A DNA stretch of 19,587 bases from Methylophilaceae bacterium (GTDB lineage: Bacteria; Pseudomonadota; Gammaproteobacteria; Burkholderiales; Methylophilaceae): contig SPJO01000164.1 in NCBI GenBank assembly GCA_006844635.1, positions 1 through 19,587 on the forward strand, read 5' to 3'. Below the pieces are notes generated by a model that did not search any database, was not told the DNA's origin, and was given only the letters and a program-made list of their open reading frames with translations. This document shows, piece by piece, positions 1 through 8,081 of this stretch (position 1 is its first letter; each line of letters begins with the position of its first letter). A program made the translations under genes and the position numbers.

Positions 1-1
1 T

Positions 2-343
2 GACGCATCGCGTGCCTATCAAGGTAACCCTAAGCGCTATGGTAAAAACAATGACCCAATCAAAGGTAAAAGAATTGGTGGTGTCAATGTATTCGGTGGT
101 GGTATCGCGCTATACAACGAATGGGGTGAAAAAGTTGGTGCAATTGGTGTTTCAGGTGATACATCATGTGCAGATCACGCTAATGCATGGAGAATTCGTG
201 CGGATTTAGGATTGGATAATACGCCAGAAACTGGTGATTTTGAGAAGCTAACAATCGCAAGTGAATACCCTAATCTTGGCGATCACCCAGCATGTTTCAA
301 TGATGGGCCTTCTAATACAGCAGAACACGGTTTTGTTGAATAG
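2..343 (+). CDS. HbpS/GlcG-like (DUF336) heme-binding-type protein, 3' part
   Basis: The reading frame is open from base 2 and ends at the TAG at 341-343, so 113 C-terminal residues are visible and the start lies upstream of the window. The visible part holds a glycine-rich core (GGVNVFGGGIALY, then GEKVGAIGVSGDTSCADHANAW) that matches the pattern of the DUF336/GlcG/HbpS family, in which a GGxP/GGG loop and an 'GAIGVSGxTxxxD' strand are the hallmarks. Members of this family bind heme or small cofactors, and many are exported by a signal peptide; whether this one is exported cannot be judged without the N-terminus. The ligand is unknown. The gene is closed by a strong terminator and is therefore probably not transcribed with the secretion operon that follows. 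The family assignment is from motif memory and is fairly secure; the function is not. Confidence 0.72.
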   Translation, partial: DASRAYQGNPKRYGKNNDPIKGKRIGGVNVFGGGIALYNEWGEKVGAIGVSGDTSCADHANAWRIRADLGLDNTPETGDFEKLTIASEYPNLGDHPACFNDGPSNTAEHGFVE

Positions 344-368
344 AGCGTAAGTATTGATGCAGTAAAAC

Positions 369-397
369 GACAAACCCCCATATGCTGGGGGTTTGTC
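369..397 (+). terminator. Rho-independent terminator after the DUF336 gene
   Basis: A perfect 11-bp stem (GACAAACCCCC at 369-379, GGGGGTTTGTC at 387-397) encloses a 7-nt loop. It is followed by a short T-containing run (TTGTGT). It separates the upstream gene from the secretion operon. Confidence 0.85.
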
Positions 398-426
398 TTG
401 TGTAATTTAGGTAAGTGCACTATAAA
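398..426 (+). promoter_or_regulatory. Candidate sigma70 promoter of the secretion operon
   Basis: TTGTGT (398-403) and TATAAA (421-426) are separated by 17 bp, about 42 bp upstream of the gspG start. The -35 box abuts the terminator. Between the -10 and the gene lies a tandem heptamer, ATAGTTA twice (441-454). The boxes were picked by eye and the -35 match is weak, so this is a candidate only. Confidence 0.4.
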
Positions 427-468
427 TACAACTTCTTTTTATAGTTAATAGTTAAATTTGGTACCCAT

Positions 469-882
469 ATGAATAAGAGTAGAGGCTTTACCCTATTAGA
501 ATTGCTAGTTGTGATGGTCATTATTGGTTTGCTAGCGGGTTACGTTGGGCCAAAGTACTTTAATAAGTTGGGCGAATCGCAAGTGCAAGCGGCAAAGTCG
601 CAAATGAATGCTTTCAGTAAAGCGTTAGACGTCTATCGGTTAGATAATGGAGCATACCCTGATCAGCAAGCTGGGTTAAATGCTTTAATCGTTGCGCCAC
701 AGTCAGGTAGCGCTAAGTGGAAGGGCCCGTATTTAAAGAAAACAATTCCGAATGACCCATGGGATAACCCCTATATTTACCGTGTACCAGGTGCAAATGC
801 AGAGTTTGACTTAATCTCGTATGGTGCTGACGGCAGAGCTGGTGGCAAAGGTGATAATGCCGATATTATTGAGAATCCCTAA
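469..882 (+). CDS. gspG: Type II secretion system major pseudopilin GspG
   Basis: This 137-residue protein has a class III prepilin leader MNKSRG followed by the cleavage point and FTLLELLVVMVIIGLLAG, so Phe+1 and Glu+5 are both present. Family knowledge: GspG polymerises into the periplasmic pseudopilus that acts with the secretin. The C-terminal part (NDPWDNPYIY, then SYGADGRAGGKGDNADI) matches the calcium-binding loop of canonical GspG, and the length is typical. It is the first gene of the operon, 126 bp after the previous stop. The ATG at 469 has no strong Shine-Dalgarno sequence but gives the expected short leader. Of the four pseudopilin-like proteins in this operon it is the only textbook GspG. 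A prepilin peptidase, needed for its maturation, is not encoded in the window. Confidence 0.93.
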   Translation: MNKSRGFTLLELLVVMVIIGLLAGYVGPKYFNKLGESQVQAAKSQMNAFSKALDVYRLDNGAYPDQQAGLNALIVAPQSGSAKWKGPYLKKTIPNDPWDNPYIYRVPGANAEFDLISYGADGRAGGKGDNADIIENP

Positions 883-896
883 CAAGGTCGTTAGCA

Positions 897-2078
897 ATGT
901 TATTCTCAATGCGAGTCTTACGTGATGGACATTCTCCCCAGCAATTAAAGCTAGAGGCGGCGAGTCTTTTAGATGCGCGGCTACAAGCTGAGCAGCAAGG
1001 GTTTAAAGTACTGCAAGTTAAATCCAGCGCAACATCCTTAAGAAAACAAAAGACGCCTTTTCCGTTAACTTTGTTTTGCCAAGAGTTTCGAGTGCTGCTT
1101 GAGGCAGGGCTATCCATGACGGAAGCACTAGACACCTTAGCGCAAAAAGAAACTAACCCTATTAACCAATCACATTTGCAGCAATTGTTAAGTAGTATTG
1201 AAGAAGGTCAAACTTTATCGCAAGCGATGGCCTTACATACAAACATTTTTCCAAGCTTGTTAATTGCTTCTGTAAAAACGGCAGAAACAACAGGCAACCT
1301 ACCTGAAGCGCTACTCCGCTATAACCAATATAGCGAAAATGTGGATTTGTTAAAAAAACGTATTGTTAGCGCTTCTATTTACCCAGCAATTGTCGTGAGT
1401 TTTGGTGTATTGGTATTTCTTTTCTTAATGATATTTGTCATCCCGAAATTTAGTAATATTTATGAGTCTCAGCTTAGTCACGACGCAGGAAGCGCTAGTT
1501 TTATTTTAGCGCTTGGTAGTTTTTCTGAGCGTTATGCATTGCATGTTGTCGTTGGCTTAGTTGGTGTTGTGTTGTTAGCCGTATGGGCTATTTCACAACC
1601 TAATATTCGCGCTAAACTGAATAGCTTGCTTTGGCGGTTGCCTTATCTGGGTGATAAGTTGAGAATTTATCACCTTTCAAGATTTTACCGTACCTTTGCT
1701 ATGCTGCTTAAAAGCGGTATGACAGTCAGTGCTGGCTTGACGATGGTGAGTGGAATGTTGGGGGCCGGCTTGGAGAGTAGCTTGCTTAAAGCGAAGCAGT
1801 TGATTGGTGAAGGTAAAACATTTACGGAAGCATTGGAAAAAAGTGATTTAACGACGCCCGTTGCAATGCGTTTGTTTCGGGTGGGTGAAAAAACGGGAAC
1901 GCTGGAGAATATGATGGAACATGCGGCAAGTTTTCATGAAGATCAGATGATCCGTTGGGTAGATAAGGTGACGAAGGTCTTTGAACCTGCTTTAATGGCC
2001 GTCATTGGTATTTTAATTGGTGGGTTGGTGCTGATGATGTACTTACCTATTTTCGACTTAGCTAGTGGCATACAATAA
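897..2078 (+). CDS. gspF: Type II secretion system inner-membrane protein GspF
   Basis: This 393-residue protein is the polytopic platform component that links the ATPase to the pseudopilus in the inner membrane. Two copies of the T2SSF domain are visible, at about residues 56-184 (FCQEFRVLLEAGLSMTEALDTLA) and 259-385 (FYRTFAMLLKSGMTVSAGL). Hydrophobic segments lie near 162-184, 213-233 and 364-385, the usual three-helix layout. The length is normal for GspF/PilC. The start at 897 follows an AAGG-containing stretch; an in-frame ATG at 909 (MRVLRDGHS) is possible. The gene begins 14 bp after gspG. The N-terminal region (RVLRDGHSPQQLKLEAASLLDARLQAEQQ) is the short cytoplasmic domain found in GspF/PilC homologues. 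Confidence 0.92.
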   Translation: MLFSMRVLRDGHSPQQLKLEAASLLDARLQAEQQGFKVLQVKSSATSLRKQKTPFPLTLFCQEFRVLLEAGLSMTEALDTLAQKETNPINQSHLQQLLSSIEEGQTLSQAMALHTNIFPSLLIASVKTAETTGNLPEALLRYNQYSENVDLLKKRIVSASIYPAIVVSFGVLVFLFLMIFVIPKFSNIYESQLSHDAGSASFILALGSFSERYALHVVVGLVGVVLLAVWAISQPNIRAKLNSLLWRLPYLGDKLRIYHLSRFYRTFAMLLKSGMTVSAGLTMVSGMLGAGLESSLLKAKQLIGEGKTFTEALEKSDLTTPVAMRLFRVGEKTGTLENMMEHAASFHEDQMIRWVDKVTKVFEPALMAVIGILIGGLVLMMYLPIFDLASGIQ

Positions 2079-2102
2079 ACTTTAAACTAATAAACGTAAC
2101 GG

Positions 2103-3755
2103 ATGACAACACACTTAATAAATAGTGAATTGATACAAAAAGCAGCGCAGCAAGCTAGCCAAGAAGGCCGGCGTGCAATTGAGTTGCTTGAAGAGTTGTC
2201 AGGAATGGATGCACTTACATTTACCGAACAACTAGCACATAGTCATCACTATGCATTGATACAGCTTAATGAAATGATGCAGTTAGCGCCAGCATTCGAA
2301 CATATTTCATTTTCGGAAAGTCTTCAGCGAGAATGTGTACTGTTACGAGACGAGCAACAATTAGTATTTGTCTTTGCTGATACGTTTAACCAATCGATTA
2401 CTTCTTGGGCAACTGAGCGTATTCCTGCATCCTATACGATTCGCTTAGCGCATCATGATGATATCTCAGCTTATCTAGCGCAACACGAAGATGCAACACG
2501 AACGGTGGACGCGGCAATTTCCAATGTTGATACGAGCGCAGAGTTAGAGGTGTCGATAGAAGAGCTCTCACTCAATATGATTGAGGGTGACGTTAGCCCT
2601 GTGATCAAATTAGTGCGCTCTACTTTGTTTGATGCACTAAAGGCGGATGCCAGTGATATCCACTTGGAAACACAGCCGCAAGGGTTGGCAATTAAGTATA
2701 GGCTTGATGGGGTGCTCACTCAGATGGGTACTGTTGGCGAAGTGAGCTTAGCAGAGCAGGTGATCTCACGCATTAAAGTGATGTCAGAGCTTGATATTAC
2801 AGAGCAGCGTGTGCCGCAAGATGGTCGGTTTAGGGCTGTGTATCGTGGCCGTGACGTGGATTTTCGTGTCTCAGTCATGCCTAGTATTCACGGTGAAGAT
2901 GTTGTGATACGTGTGCTTGATAAGCAAACGTTGGCCGAGCAAGCCGATGGGTTAAGTTTGGACGTGCTGGGTTTTGATGAGCAAGCCAAAAAACAAATGC
3001 GCGGTCAGTTCGCCATGCCTTACGGGATGATCCTAGTGACTGGCCCAACAGGTAGCGGTAAAACGACAAGCCTGTATGCTGCTATCAGCGAAATTAATCA
3101 TGGTAATGACAAGATAATTACCATTGAAGATCCTGTGGAATACCAATTACCAAGTGTGTTGCAAATTCCAGTGAATGAGAAAAAAGGGCTGACTTTTGCA
3201 CGTGGTTTACGTTCGATTCTGCGCCACGACCCCGATAAGATTATGGTGGGTGAGATTCGAGATGCTGAGACTGCGCAAATTGCTGTGCAATCTGCACTGA
3301 CGGGTCACTTAGTGTTTACCAGTGTGCATGCGAATAATGCGTTTGATGTTATCGGTCGTTTTTTAAATATGGGCGTTGACCCCTATAGCTTTGTGTCAGC
3401 ACTTAATATTGTGGTGGCACAACGGCTGTTGCGGGTTGTGTGCTCGCAGTGCGCCGAACCAGCACAGAATACGGACTTCCCAAATATTAAAATTCCAGCG
3501 AGCGCAACCTTAAAGCAGGGTAAGGGTTGTGGAGCATGTCGAGGAACAGGGTTTAAAGGGCGTCATGCTGTAGCGGAAATCTTACATTTTGACGATATCT
3601 TACGTGAGCTTATTGCTAACAGAGCTTCGATTAGAGAGATAAAAGCACATGCAGTAAGCAAAGGTACAAAGTTCTTACACGATGCTGCGTTAGAAATGGC
3701 TTTTGCCGGAAAAACGACTTTAGAGGAGGTGCACCGTGTTGCTCCCAAGGTTTAA
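2103..3755 (+). CDS. gspE: Type II secretion / type IV pilus assembly ATPase GspE
   Basis: This 550-residue protein is a hexameric cytoplasmic ATPase that powers pseudopilus assembly. Visible motifs are Walker A GPTGSGKTT near residues 314-322, the Asp box IITIEDPVEYQLP just after it, Walker B KIMVGEIRD near 378-386, and the His box TGHLVFTSVHAN. A CxxC...CxxC zinc module follows (C447, C450, C476, C479), typical of GspE/PilB rather than the retraction ATPase PilT. Residues 1-140 form a poorly conserved N-terminal domain, as expected for the part that docks on GspL/PilM. The gene starts 24 bp after gspF and its 3' end contains the ribosome binding site and GTG start of the next gene. No retraction ATPase accompanies it, which favours a secretion-type machine over a twitching pilus. 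Confidence 0.93.
   Translation: MTTHLINSELIQKAAQQASQEGRRAIELLEELSGMDALTFTEQLAHSHHYALIQLNEMMQLAPAFEHISFSESLQRECVLLRDEQQLVFVFADTFNQSITSWATERIPASYTIRLAHHDDISAYLAQHEDATRTVDAAISNVDTSAELEVSIEELSLNMIEGDVSPVIKLVRSTLFDALKADASDIHLETQPQGLAIKYRLDGVLTQMGTVGEVSLAEQVISRIKVMSELDITEQRVPQDGRFRAVYRGRDVDFRVSVMPSIHGEDVVIRVLDKQTLAEQADGLSLDVLGFDEQAKKQMRGQFAMPYGMILVTGPTGSGKTTSLYAAISEINHGNDKIITIEDPVEYQLPSVLQIPVNEKKGLTFARGLRSILRHDPDKIMVGEIRDAETAQIAVQSALTGHLVFTSVHANNAFDVIGRFLNMGVDPYSFVSALNIVVAQRLLRVVCSQCAEPAQNTDFPNIKIPASATLKQGKGCGACRGTGFKGRHAVAEILHFDDILRELIANRASIREIKAHAVSKGTKFLHDAALEMAFAGKTTLEEVHRVAPKV
3723..3730 (+). promoter_or_regulatory. Strong Shine-Dalgarno inside the end of gspE
   Basis: GAGGAGGT lies 5 nt before the GTG at 3736, within the last codons of gspE. 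It fixes the unusual GTG start of the next gene and creates a 20-bp overlap, so the two are probably translationally coupled. Confidence 0.75.
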
Positions 3756-4518
3756 GAAAACAGTGTTAGCTATTGCGGAGGATGGTATTGCACTGCGAGA
3801 TGCGGGAAGCCCAACGCGGGCTTTGTCTAAAGTGGAACAGGAACTAGACAACCAAACTATTTTAGACGCATTGCACGAGCATCAAAGCATGCTGAAAGGC
3901 AAATCAGTTAATTTGGTGTTAGCGAATACTTTTGTACGGTTTATCGTGCTGCCTTGGCAAAGTGGGTTATATTCACGTAACGATTGGGATGCATTAGCTA
4001 ATCATGCATTTCGAGAGCAGTACGGTGCGATAGCCGATCAATGGAAAATTAGAACGAGCCTTAATGGTTTTGGTGAAAATGTTGTTGCTACTGCGATTGA
4101 TTCAACATTGTATGATGGTCTAGTTAATGCTGCTAAGCAGCATGGTTATGCTTGGCAGTCGATAGAGCCAGTCGCGATGCGTTTACTCAATCAAGCTAAG
4201 CGAGATTATCTGGGGACTTTGATTGTTGAGCCAGAGCACCTGATGTTATGTGAAACATCACAAGCAGAGTTTAAGCATTTCTCAGTCATGTCACCACCTG
4301 CAGGTCAAGAGGCAGAGTTTGCATCGCAAATGTTAGCGAGATGGCAATTACAGTTACCTACTTCTTTACAATCAAATCCATTAGCCATTCATGTGTCAGG
4401 CAAACTAAAAGAAAGCTGGGGTCAGGAGTTTGAAGATATGCGTGGTAAATTAAATTTGACGATGCTGATGGCCAAGCAACAACATCAAACCCATGCAGGT
4501 TGGTTAACGACGATTTAG
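3736..4518 (+). CDS. PilM/GspL-like cytoplasmic assembly-platform protein (by position)
   Basis: This 260-residue protein is not recognised from sequence alone. It has no signal peptide and no membrane segment. The opening FKKTVLAIAEDGIALRDAG and the later LANTFVRFIVLPWQSGL are compatible with the first strands of an actin-like (PilM/GspL/MshI) fold, but the nucleotide-binding motifs of that fold are not evident. Position supports the reading: it follows gspE, whose N-terminal domain binds GspL or PilM, and precedes two bitopic membrane proteins in the pilM-pilN-pilO order. If correct, the GspL function is split here into a soluble part and a separate membrane part, as in type IV pili. The GTG start is set by a strong Shine-Dalgarno inside gspE. 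The stop is immediately followed by the next start (TAGATG). Confidence 0.6.
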   Translation: MLLPRFKKTVLAIAEDGIALRDAGSPTRALSKVEQELDNQTILDALHEHQSMLKGKSVNLVLANTFVRFIVLPWQSGLYSRNDWDALANHAFREQYGAIADQWKIRTSLNGFGENVVATAIDSTLYDGLVNAAKQHGYAWQSIEPVAMRLLNQAKRDYLGTLIVEPEHLMLCETSQAEFKHFSVMSPPAGQEAEFASQMLARWQLQLPTSLQSNPLAIHVSGKLKESWGQEFEDMRGKLNLTMLMAKQQHQTHAGWLTTI

Positions 4519-5058
4519 ATGATGAGAAACTTAGATTTAGATTATGCAGTCATAGCACGTCCGTATCCATTCTGGATGCGGTTAGCATTGTTGTTGTTAG
4601 CCATAGCATCGATTGTTATGTTGGTTTCATATTATCAATCACTTACAGCGGAAATGAATACTTATCAAGCGGGTATTACTGATAGCCAGTTTCAAGAGCC
4701 TGTAGCAGGTAACGACCCTGTAGTGAATGAAGCAATGAGCCATGCGATAAAGACTCAGCATGACTTAAGCTACCCATGGTTGTCACTATTTTCGAGTTTA
4801 GAGGCGGTTAAACAGTCGCATAAGCATATTGACCTATTAAATGTTATTCCCAATAAAGCTAAGTCGGAATTGCGCTTGGAAGGAGAGGCCAAGAGCTTTG
4901 ATCAAATAACTCATTTTCTAAATGACTTGAAAACGGATAAAGCTTTTGAGGATGCGGTGCTCATAAACCAGTACTTAGTAGAGCCAGATTCATTAAGAGA
5001 AAATAATGGTCAGCCACTATACACATTCAACTTGTTACTGAAATGGCGGATAAAGTAA
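4519..5058 (+). CDS. PilN-like bitopic inner-membrane protein
   Basis: This 179-residue protein has a short cytoplasmic N-terminus (MMRNLDLDYAV), one membrane helix at about residues 21-39, and a periplasmic remainder. It includes a segment (SHKHIDLLNVIPNKAKSELRLEGEAKSFDQITHFLNDLKT) that resembles the ferredoxin-like fold of PilN/GspL C-terminal domains ('LxGxAxSxxxixxFlxxL'). The Asn-Leu near the N-terminus is also reminiscent of the INLLP-type motif by which PilN contacts PilM, but this is weak. It begins directly at the stop of the PilM-like gene and ends inside the start region of the next gene. Expected role: inner-membrane scaffold between the ATPase-binding protein and the secretin. 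The assignment rests on architecture plus position. Confidence 0.65.
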   Translation: MMRNLDLDYAVIARPYPFWMRLALLLLAIASIVMLVSYYQSLTAEMNTYQAGITDSQFQEPVAGNDPVVNEAMSHAIKTQHDLSYPWLSLFSSLEAVKQSHKHIDLLNVIPNKAKSELRLEGEAKSFDQITHFLNDLKTDKAFEDAVLINQYLVEPDSLRENNGQPLYTFNLLLKWRIK

Positions 5059-5636
5059 TGGGTAATACGATGGTGGCGACGTTGCAATGGCACTTATACC
5101 GAGCTTTTGAAAGGCTAGGATATATCGGCAATTTAGCTATTGCCTTGTTTGGTTTGCTTATTATTGCTTATTTTTCTTTCGTAAGGCCGTTGTCTCTATC
5201 ACTAGATGAGGCGAAGTCATTGTCTATTGAGCAGCCCAATCAGATACAACAAACGGCCATGACCGAGGAAGAGGAGTTGAAGGCTTTTCAACATGCGCTA
5301 CCATCTGTTGCTAACCGTGCCAGCAAGATTCAGTCGTTCATGGATATCGCAATAGCCGAAGATTTGCAGCCAAATGAGGTTGCCTATAAGACAGAAGATA
5401 ACGCTGGTGATCTGTTGAGTCATTATCATGTTGAATTTAGTTTGTATGCGCCATACCCAGATATTCAGCGTTTCCTTAGCTTGTCCTTGCACCAGTTGAA
5501 CTATGTGTCGATAGAAAACATCAGTTTTAACCGGGAAAGCGTAAAAGATGAGAATGTTGAGGCGCGGATTCATCTCGTCTTTCACTTTAACAAATTGGCA
5601 AAACAAGCCGCGTTAACGACAGGTGAAGCGTTATGA
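5058..5636 (+). CDS. PilO/GspM-like bitopic inner-membrane protein
   Basis: From the ATG at 5058 the protein has 192 residues. One membrane helix lies at about residues 22-41 (IGNLAIALFGLLIIAYFSF), followed by a periplasmic segment with a predicted helical stretch and a ferredoxin-like fold pattern (LLSHYHVEFSLYAPYPDIQRFLSLSLHQLNYVSIENISF) typical of PilO/GspM. I prefer 5058 because it forms a TAATG junction with the previous stop and has GGCGGA 7 nt upstream; the in-frame ATG at 5043 would add five residues and has no such site. It should pair with the PilN-like protein as a heterodimer in the platform. The next gene overlaps its stop (ATGA). Confidence 0.65.
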   Translation: MGNTMVATLQWHLYRAFERLGYIGNLAIALFGLLIIAYFSFVRPLSLSLDEAKSLSIEQPNQIQQTAMTEEEELKAFQHALPSVANRASKIQSFMDIAIAEDLQPNEVAYKTEDNAGDLLSHYHVEFSLYAPYPDIQRFLSLSLHQLNYVSIENISFNRESVKDENVEARIHLVFHFNKLAKQAALTTGEAL

Positions 5637-6145
5637 GTTTAAGCCGTTCTCAAATCGTATTGTCCTTAGCGGCTATTGTGACGCTTGGACTTACTTGGCA
5701 AACTTACCAAGATGAAACCAGGGTAGAAATGGTCTTGCCAACAAGAGTCTTATCTGAGGGGCCGAGCCATACAGAGTCTACTGAGGGCCATGCGAGCTTG
5801 ATGCTTCCTGATAGAGTGCTAACTCCGCTAACGGCTGACTTATTTGCTAGGCAATATGTAAAACCAAAAGTCTACAAGAAACGAGTCTATCGGAAACCGC
5901 CACCTAGGAAAAAGACTATTCCGCCATTACCTTTTAAGTATGTAGGGCGTTGGCAGGATAAAGATAATCAGGCCATTATGCTAGACCACCGAGGTGAAAT
6001 GCTGGTCGTTAAACAGGGTGATGTGGTTGCTAACCGGTATAAGGTTGAATCTATTGATGAATCAGCAGGACGGATTCAAATTCAGTTTTTAGAAATGTCA
6101 TTAAATAAAACACAAACATTGCAAGCGAGGGTGGGAAAACCATGA
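5633..6145 (+). CDS. PilP/GspC-like periplasmic linker protein
   Basis: This 170-residue protein has an N-terminal membrane anchor (residues 7-22, QIVLSLAAIVTLGLTW) and no lipobox. A strongly basic, proline-rich linker (about 77-98, KPKVYKKRVYRKPPPRKK) is followed by a small beta domain, PPLPFKYVGRWQDKDNQAIMLDHRGEMLVVKQGDVV. That last segment has the pattern of the homology-region domain shared by PilP and GspC ('PFxxxGxxxd...avL..g.....v..Gd.i....v..I'), which contacts the N-terminal domains of the secretin. A membrane anchor rather than a lipoprotein signal makes it more GspC-like than PilP-like. It overlaps both neighbours by ATGA and sits immediately before the secretin, as pilP does before pilQ. 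The start is supported by AGGTGAA just upstream. Confidence 0.72.
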   Translation: MSLSRSQIVLSLAAIVTLGLTWQTYQDETRVEMVLPTRVLSEGPSHTESTEGHASLMLPDRVLTPLTADLFARQYVKPKVYKKRVYRKPPPRKKTIPPLPFKYVGRWQDKDNQAIMLDHRGEMLVVKQGDVVANRYKVESIDESAGRIQIQFLEMSLNKTQTLQARVGKP

Positions 6146-8076
6146 GTGGAAAATGGGCTAGACAAACAAAACCTTTCAACAAAGAAACAAGCGTAAAAAA
6201 AACAGCCAGCAGCTTGCTGATGGCCTTGTTTTTCGTACACTTAAGTGGGTGCCAAACTAACCCGGCTTTACAGGAAAACCCGCATGTAGACGGGCTGTTA
6301 GAAAACCCAACTAAAGCGACAGAGGTTGATGAGAAAATAGCGAATGTTAATCAGCGAGATGCGACGATTAAAGATTTGCTTGCGCATGCAAGGTTGGCAT
6401 GGGAAGAAGAAGACTTCGTGAAACTGGAAGATCTTTACGCTCGTTTAGAAGAGTTTGATCCGGGGAACCTAAGAGCAAAACAAGGACTTTCTCGTATTAA
6501 AGCTGCAAAAAAACACCAAAGACTCATTGAGGAAGCTAAAGCCTTAATGAACGGGTCCGATGCAGATCAAAAATTGGCAATGGAAAAATTGCATACAGTG
6601 CTGTTAGAAAACGCACACCATAGTAAAGCGCAACTTTTGTATAACAGTCTATTGCAAATGCAAGAAGATAAAAGACAAGCGAAACTGAAGTCTAAATTAA
6701 CATTTAACGACCCTGTTACGATGGAGTTTCGAGACGTCGATATTAAAAAGATTTTTGAGGCACTATCAAAAACGACCAACATCAACTTTATTCTCGATAA
6801 AGGCATGAGGCCAAATCAGAAGGCAACTATCTTTGTGAAGTCGATGGCATTCCAAGACGCGTTTGATTTGCTGTTGCAAAGTAATAAGCTGGGTAAAAAA
6901 GTCTTGAGTGATAATTCAGTGATTATTTACGAGAATACCAAAGTCAATAAACGCGAATACCAAGATCTTGTGGTTAGGAATTTTGTTTTAGATTATGCCG
7001 ACGCTAATAAAGTGAGTGCAATGGTAAGCAGTATGCTCAACCTGAATAAAGTGCAGGTGAATGAGCGCTTGAATACGTTGATGATACGAGACTCAGCAGA
7101 GGTGCTGGCACTTGCAGAAAAGATTATATTGTCACAGGATTTTCCTGATGCTGAGGTGATGCTGGAAGTTCAAGTGCTGGAAATGAGGCGCACATATGTT
7201 CAAAATCTTGGGCTAAACCCACCTACTGGTGTTAGTGTGCCAGTCCCCGCTACAGGTCCGCTGACTGTTGGAGATTTAAAAGATGTAACGGGTAATTCGT
7301 TAGTGGTGAACGGTGTGCCTGGCTTAGAGTTTAATGCGACGGATGGCGATGTTAATCTTTTAGCTAATCCAAGAATTCGCGTGAAAAATAAGGAAGCAGC
7401 AAAGATTCATATTGGCGAGAAAGTACCAGTATTTACTTCTAATGTGGCTTCAACTGGGGTTTCTTCACAAACGGTCCAGTATATTGATGCAGGGCTTAAG
7501 CTTGAAATAGAGCCACAAATTAGCCCGACAGATGATGTCACGATTAAAGTTGACCTGAATGTGAGCTCTATTGGAGATGAGGTGACCGCAACGACAGGAA
7601 CGAGTCAAAGTGTAGCGTTCCGTGTTGGCACACGCTTAACCTCTACCATACTGAGGTTGCACGATGGTGAAACGCAAGTCTTAGCAGGGTTGATCGACGA
7701 CCAGGATAGAAAGACGATTAGTGGTTTGCCTGGGTTATCTAAGATACCACTATTAGGTCGTTTGTTTTCAACGCAGTCTGATGACACTGTGAAAACAGAG
7801 ATTGTCCTCTCTATCACGCCGCATATTATTCGCGCAAGAAAACTGCCGACAACGAATCAATCTGAAATGTGGGTGGGTAGTGAAAGTAAAGCAGGGCGAG
7901 CTTCACCGTCTCCGGCTTTTAAGAAAGGTGCCTCACCATTCTTCATCCCTAAGCCAAAAAAGGCAGCACCTAAGGCTGAGCCAAAAGATGATAAACCCAA
8001 AAATATTAACATTCCATTACCGCAAGGCTTTTCTTTAGGTGATGGCCTACAGCCGCAAATTAATAAGGTTGAGTAA
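6142..8076 (+). CDS. gspD: Lipoprotein secretin GspD/MshL-type
   Basis: This 644-residue outer-membrane channel protein has a lipobox, LSGC with Cys37, after a long basic n-region, so it should reach the outer membrane as a lipoprotein without needing a separate pilotin. Residues about 70-160 are helical and TPR-like (AWEEEDFVKLEDLYARLEEFDPGN). The STN/N0 domain starts near 194 (FRDVDIKKIFEALSKTTNINF), a Secretin_N domain runs about 273-350, and the secretin core runs about 391-568. The core carries the signatures EKVPVF, VQYIDAGLKLEIEP and VLAGLIDDQDRKTISGLPGLSKIPLLGRLF. Only one Secretin_N repeat is clear, fewer than in classical GspD. A Lys/Pro-rich tail of about 75 residues follows the core. 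The organisation (lipoprotein plus TPR-like region plus STN) resembles MshL/PilQ-like secretins more than Klebsiella PulD. Confidence 0.9.
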   Translation: MSGKWARQTKPFNKETSVKKTASSLLMALFFVHLSGCQTNPALQENPHVDGLLENPTKATEVDEKIANVNQRDATIKDLLAHARLAWEEEDFVKLEDLYARLEEFDPGNLRAKQGLSRIKAAKKHQRLIEEAKALMNGSDADQKLAMEKLHTVLLENAHHSKAQLLYNSLLQMQEDKRQAKLKSKLTFNDPVTMEFRDVDIKKIFEALSKTTNINFILDKGMRPNQKATIFVKSMAFQDAFDLLLQSNKLGKKVLSDNSVIIYENTKVNKREYQDLVVRNFVLDYADANKVSAMVSSMLNLNKVQVNERLNTLMIRDSAEVLALAEKIILSQDFPDAEVMLEVQVLEMRRTYVQNLGLNPPTGVSVPVPATGPLTVGDLKDVTGNSLVVNGVPGLEFNATDGDVNLLANPRIRVKNKEAAKIHIGEKVPVFTSNVASTGVSSQTVQYIDAGLKLEIEPQISPTDDVTIKVDLNVSSIGDEVTATTGTSQSVAFRVGTRLTSTILRLHDGETQVLAGLIDDQDRKTISGLPGLSKIPLLGRLFSTQSDDTVKTEIVLSITPHIIRARKLPTTNQSEMWVGSESKAGRASPSPAFKKGASPFFIPKPKKAAPKAEPKDDKPKNINIPLPQGFSLGDGLQPQINKVE

Positions 8077-8081
8077 CTTCA

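Noticed and set aside
12..209. A 65-codon frame inside the DUF336 gene
   Set aside because: It lies in another frame of a gene with clear family motifs, and its product has no recognisable pattern.
866..1135. Opposite-strand frame over the gspG/gspF junction
   Set aside because: It overlaps two well-supported genes, and the predicted protein is a Ser/Cys-rich shadow without motifs.
4500..4682. A 60-codon frame overlapping the PilM/PilN-like junction
   Set aside because: It overlaps two larger coupled genes in a different frame; the product looks like a shifted version of the PilN-like helix region.
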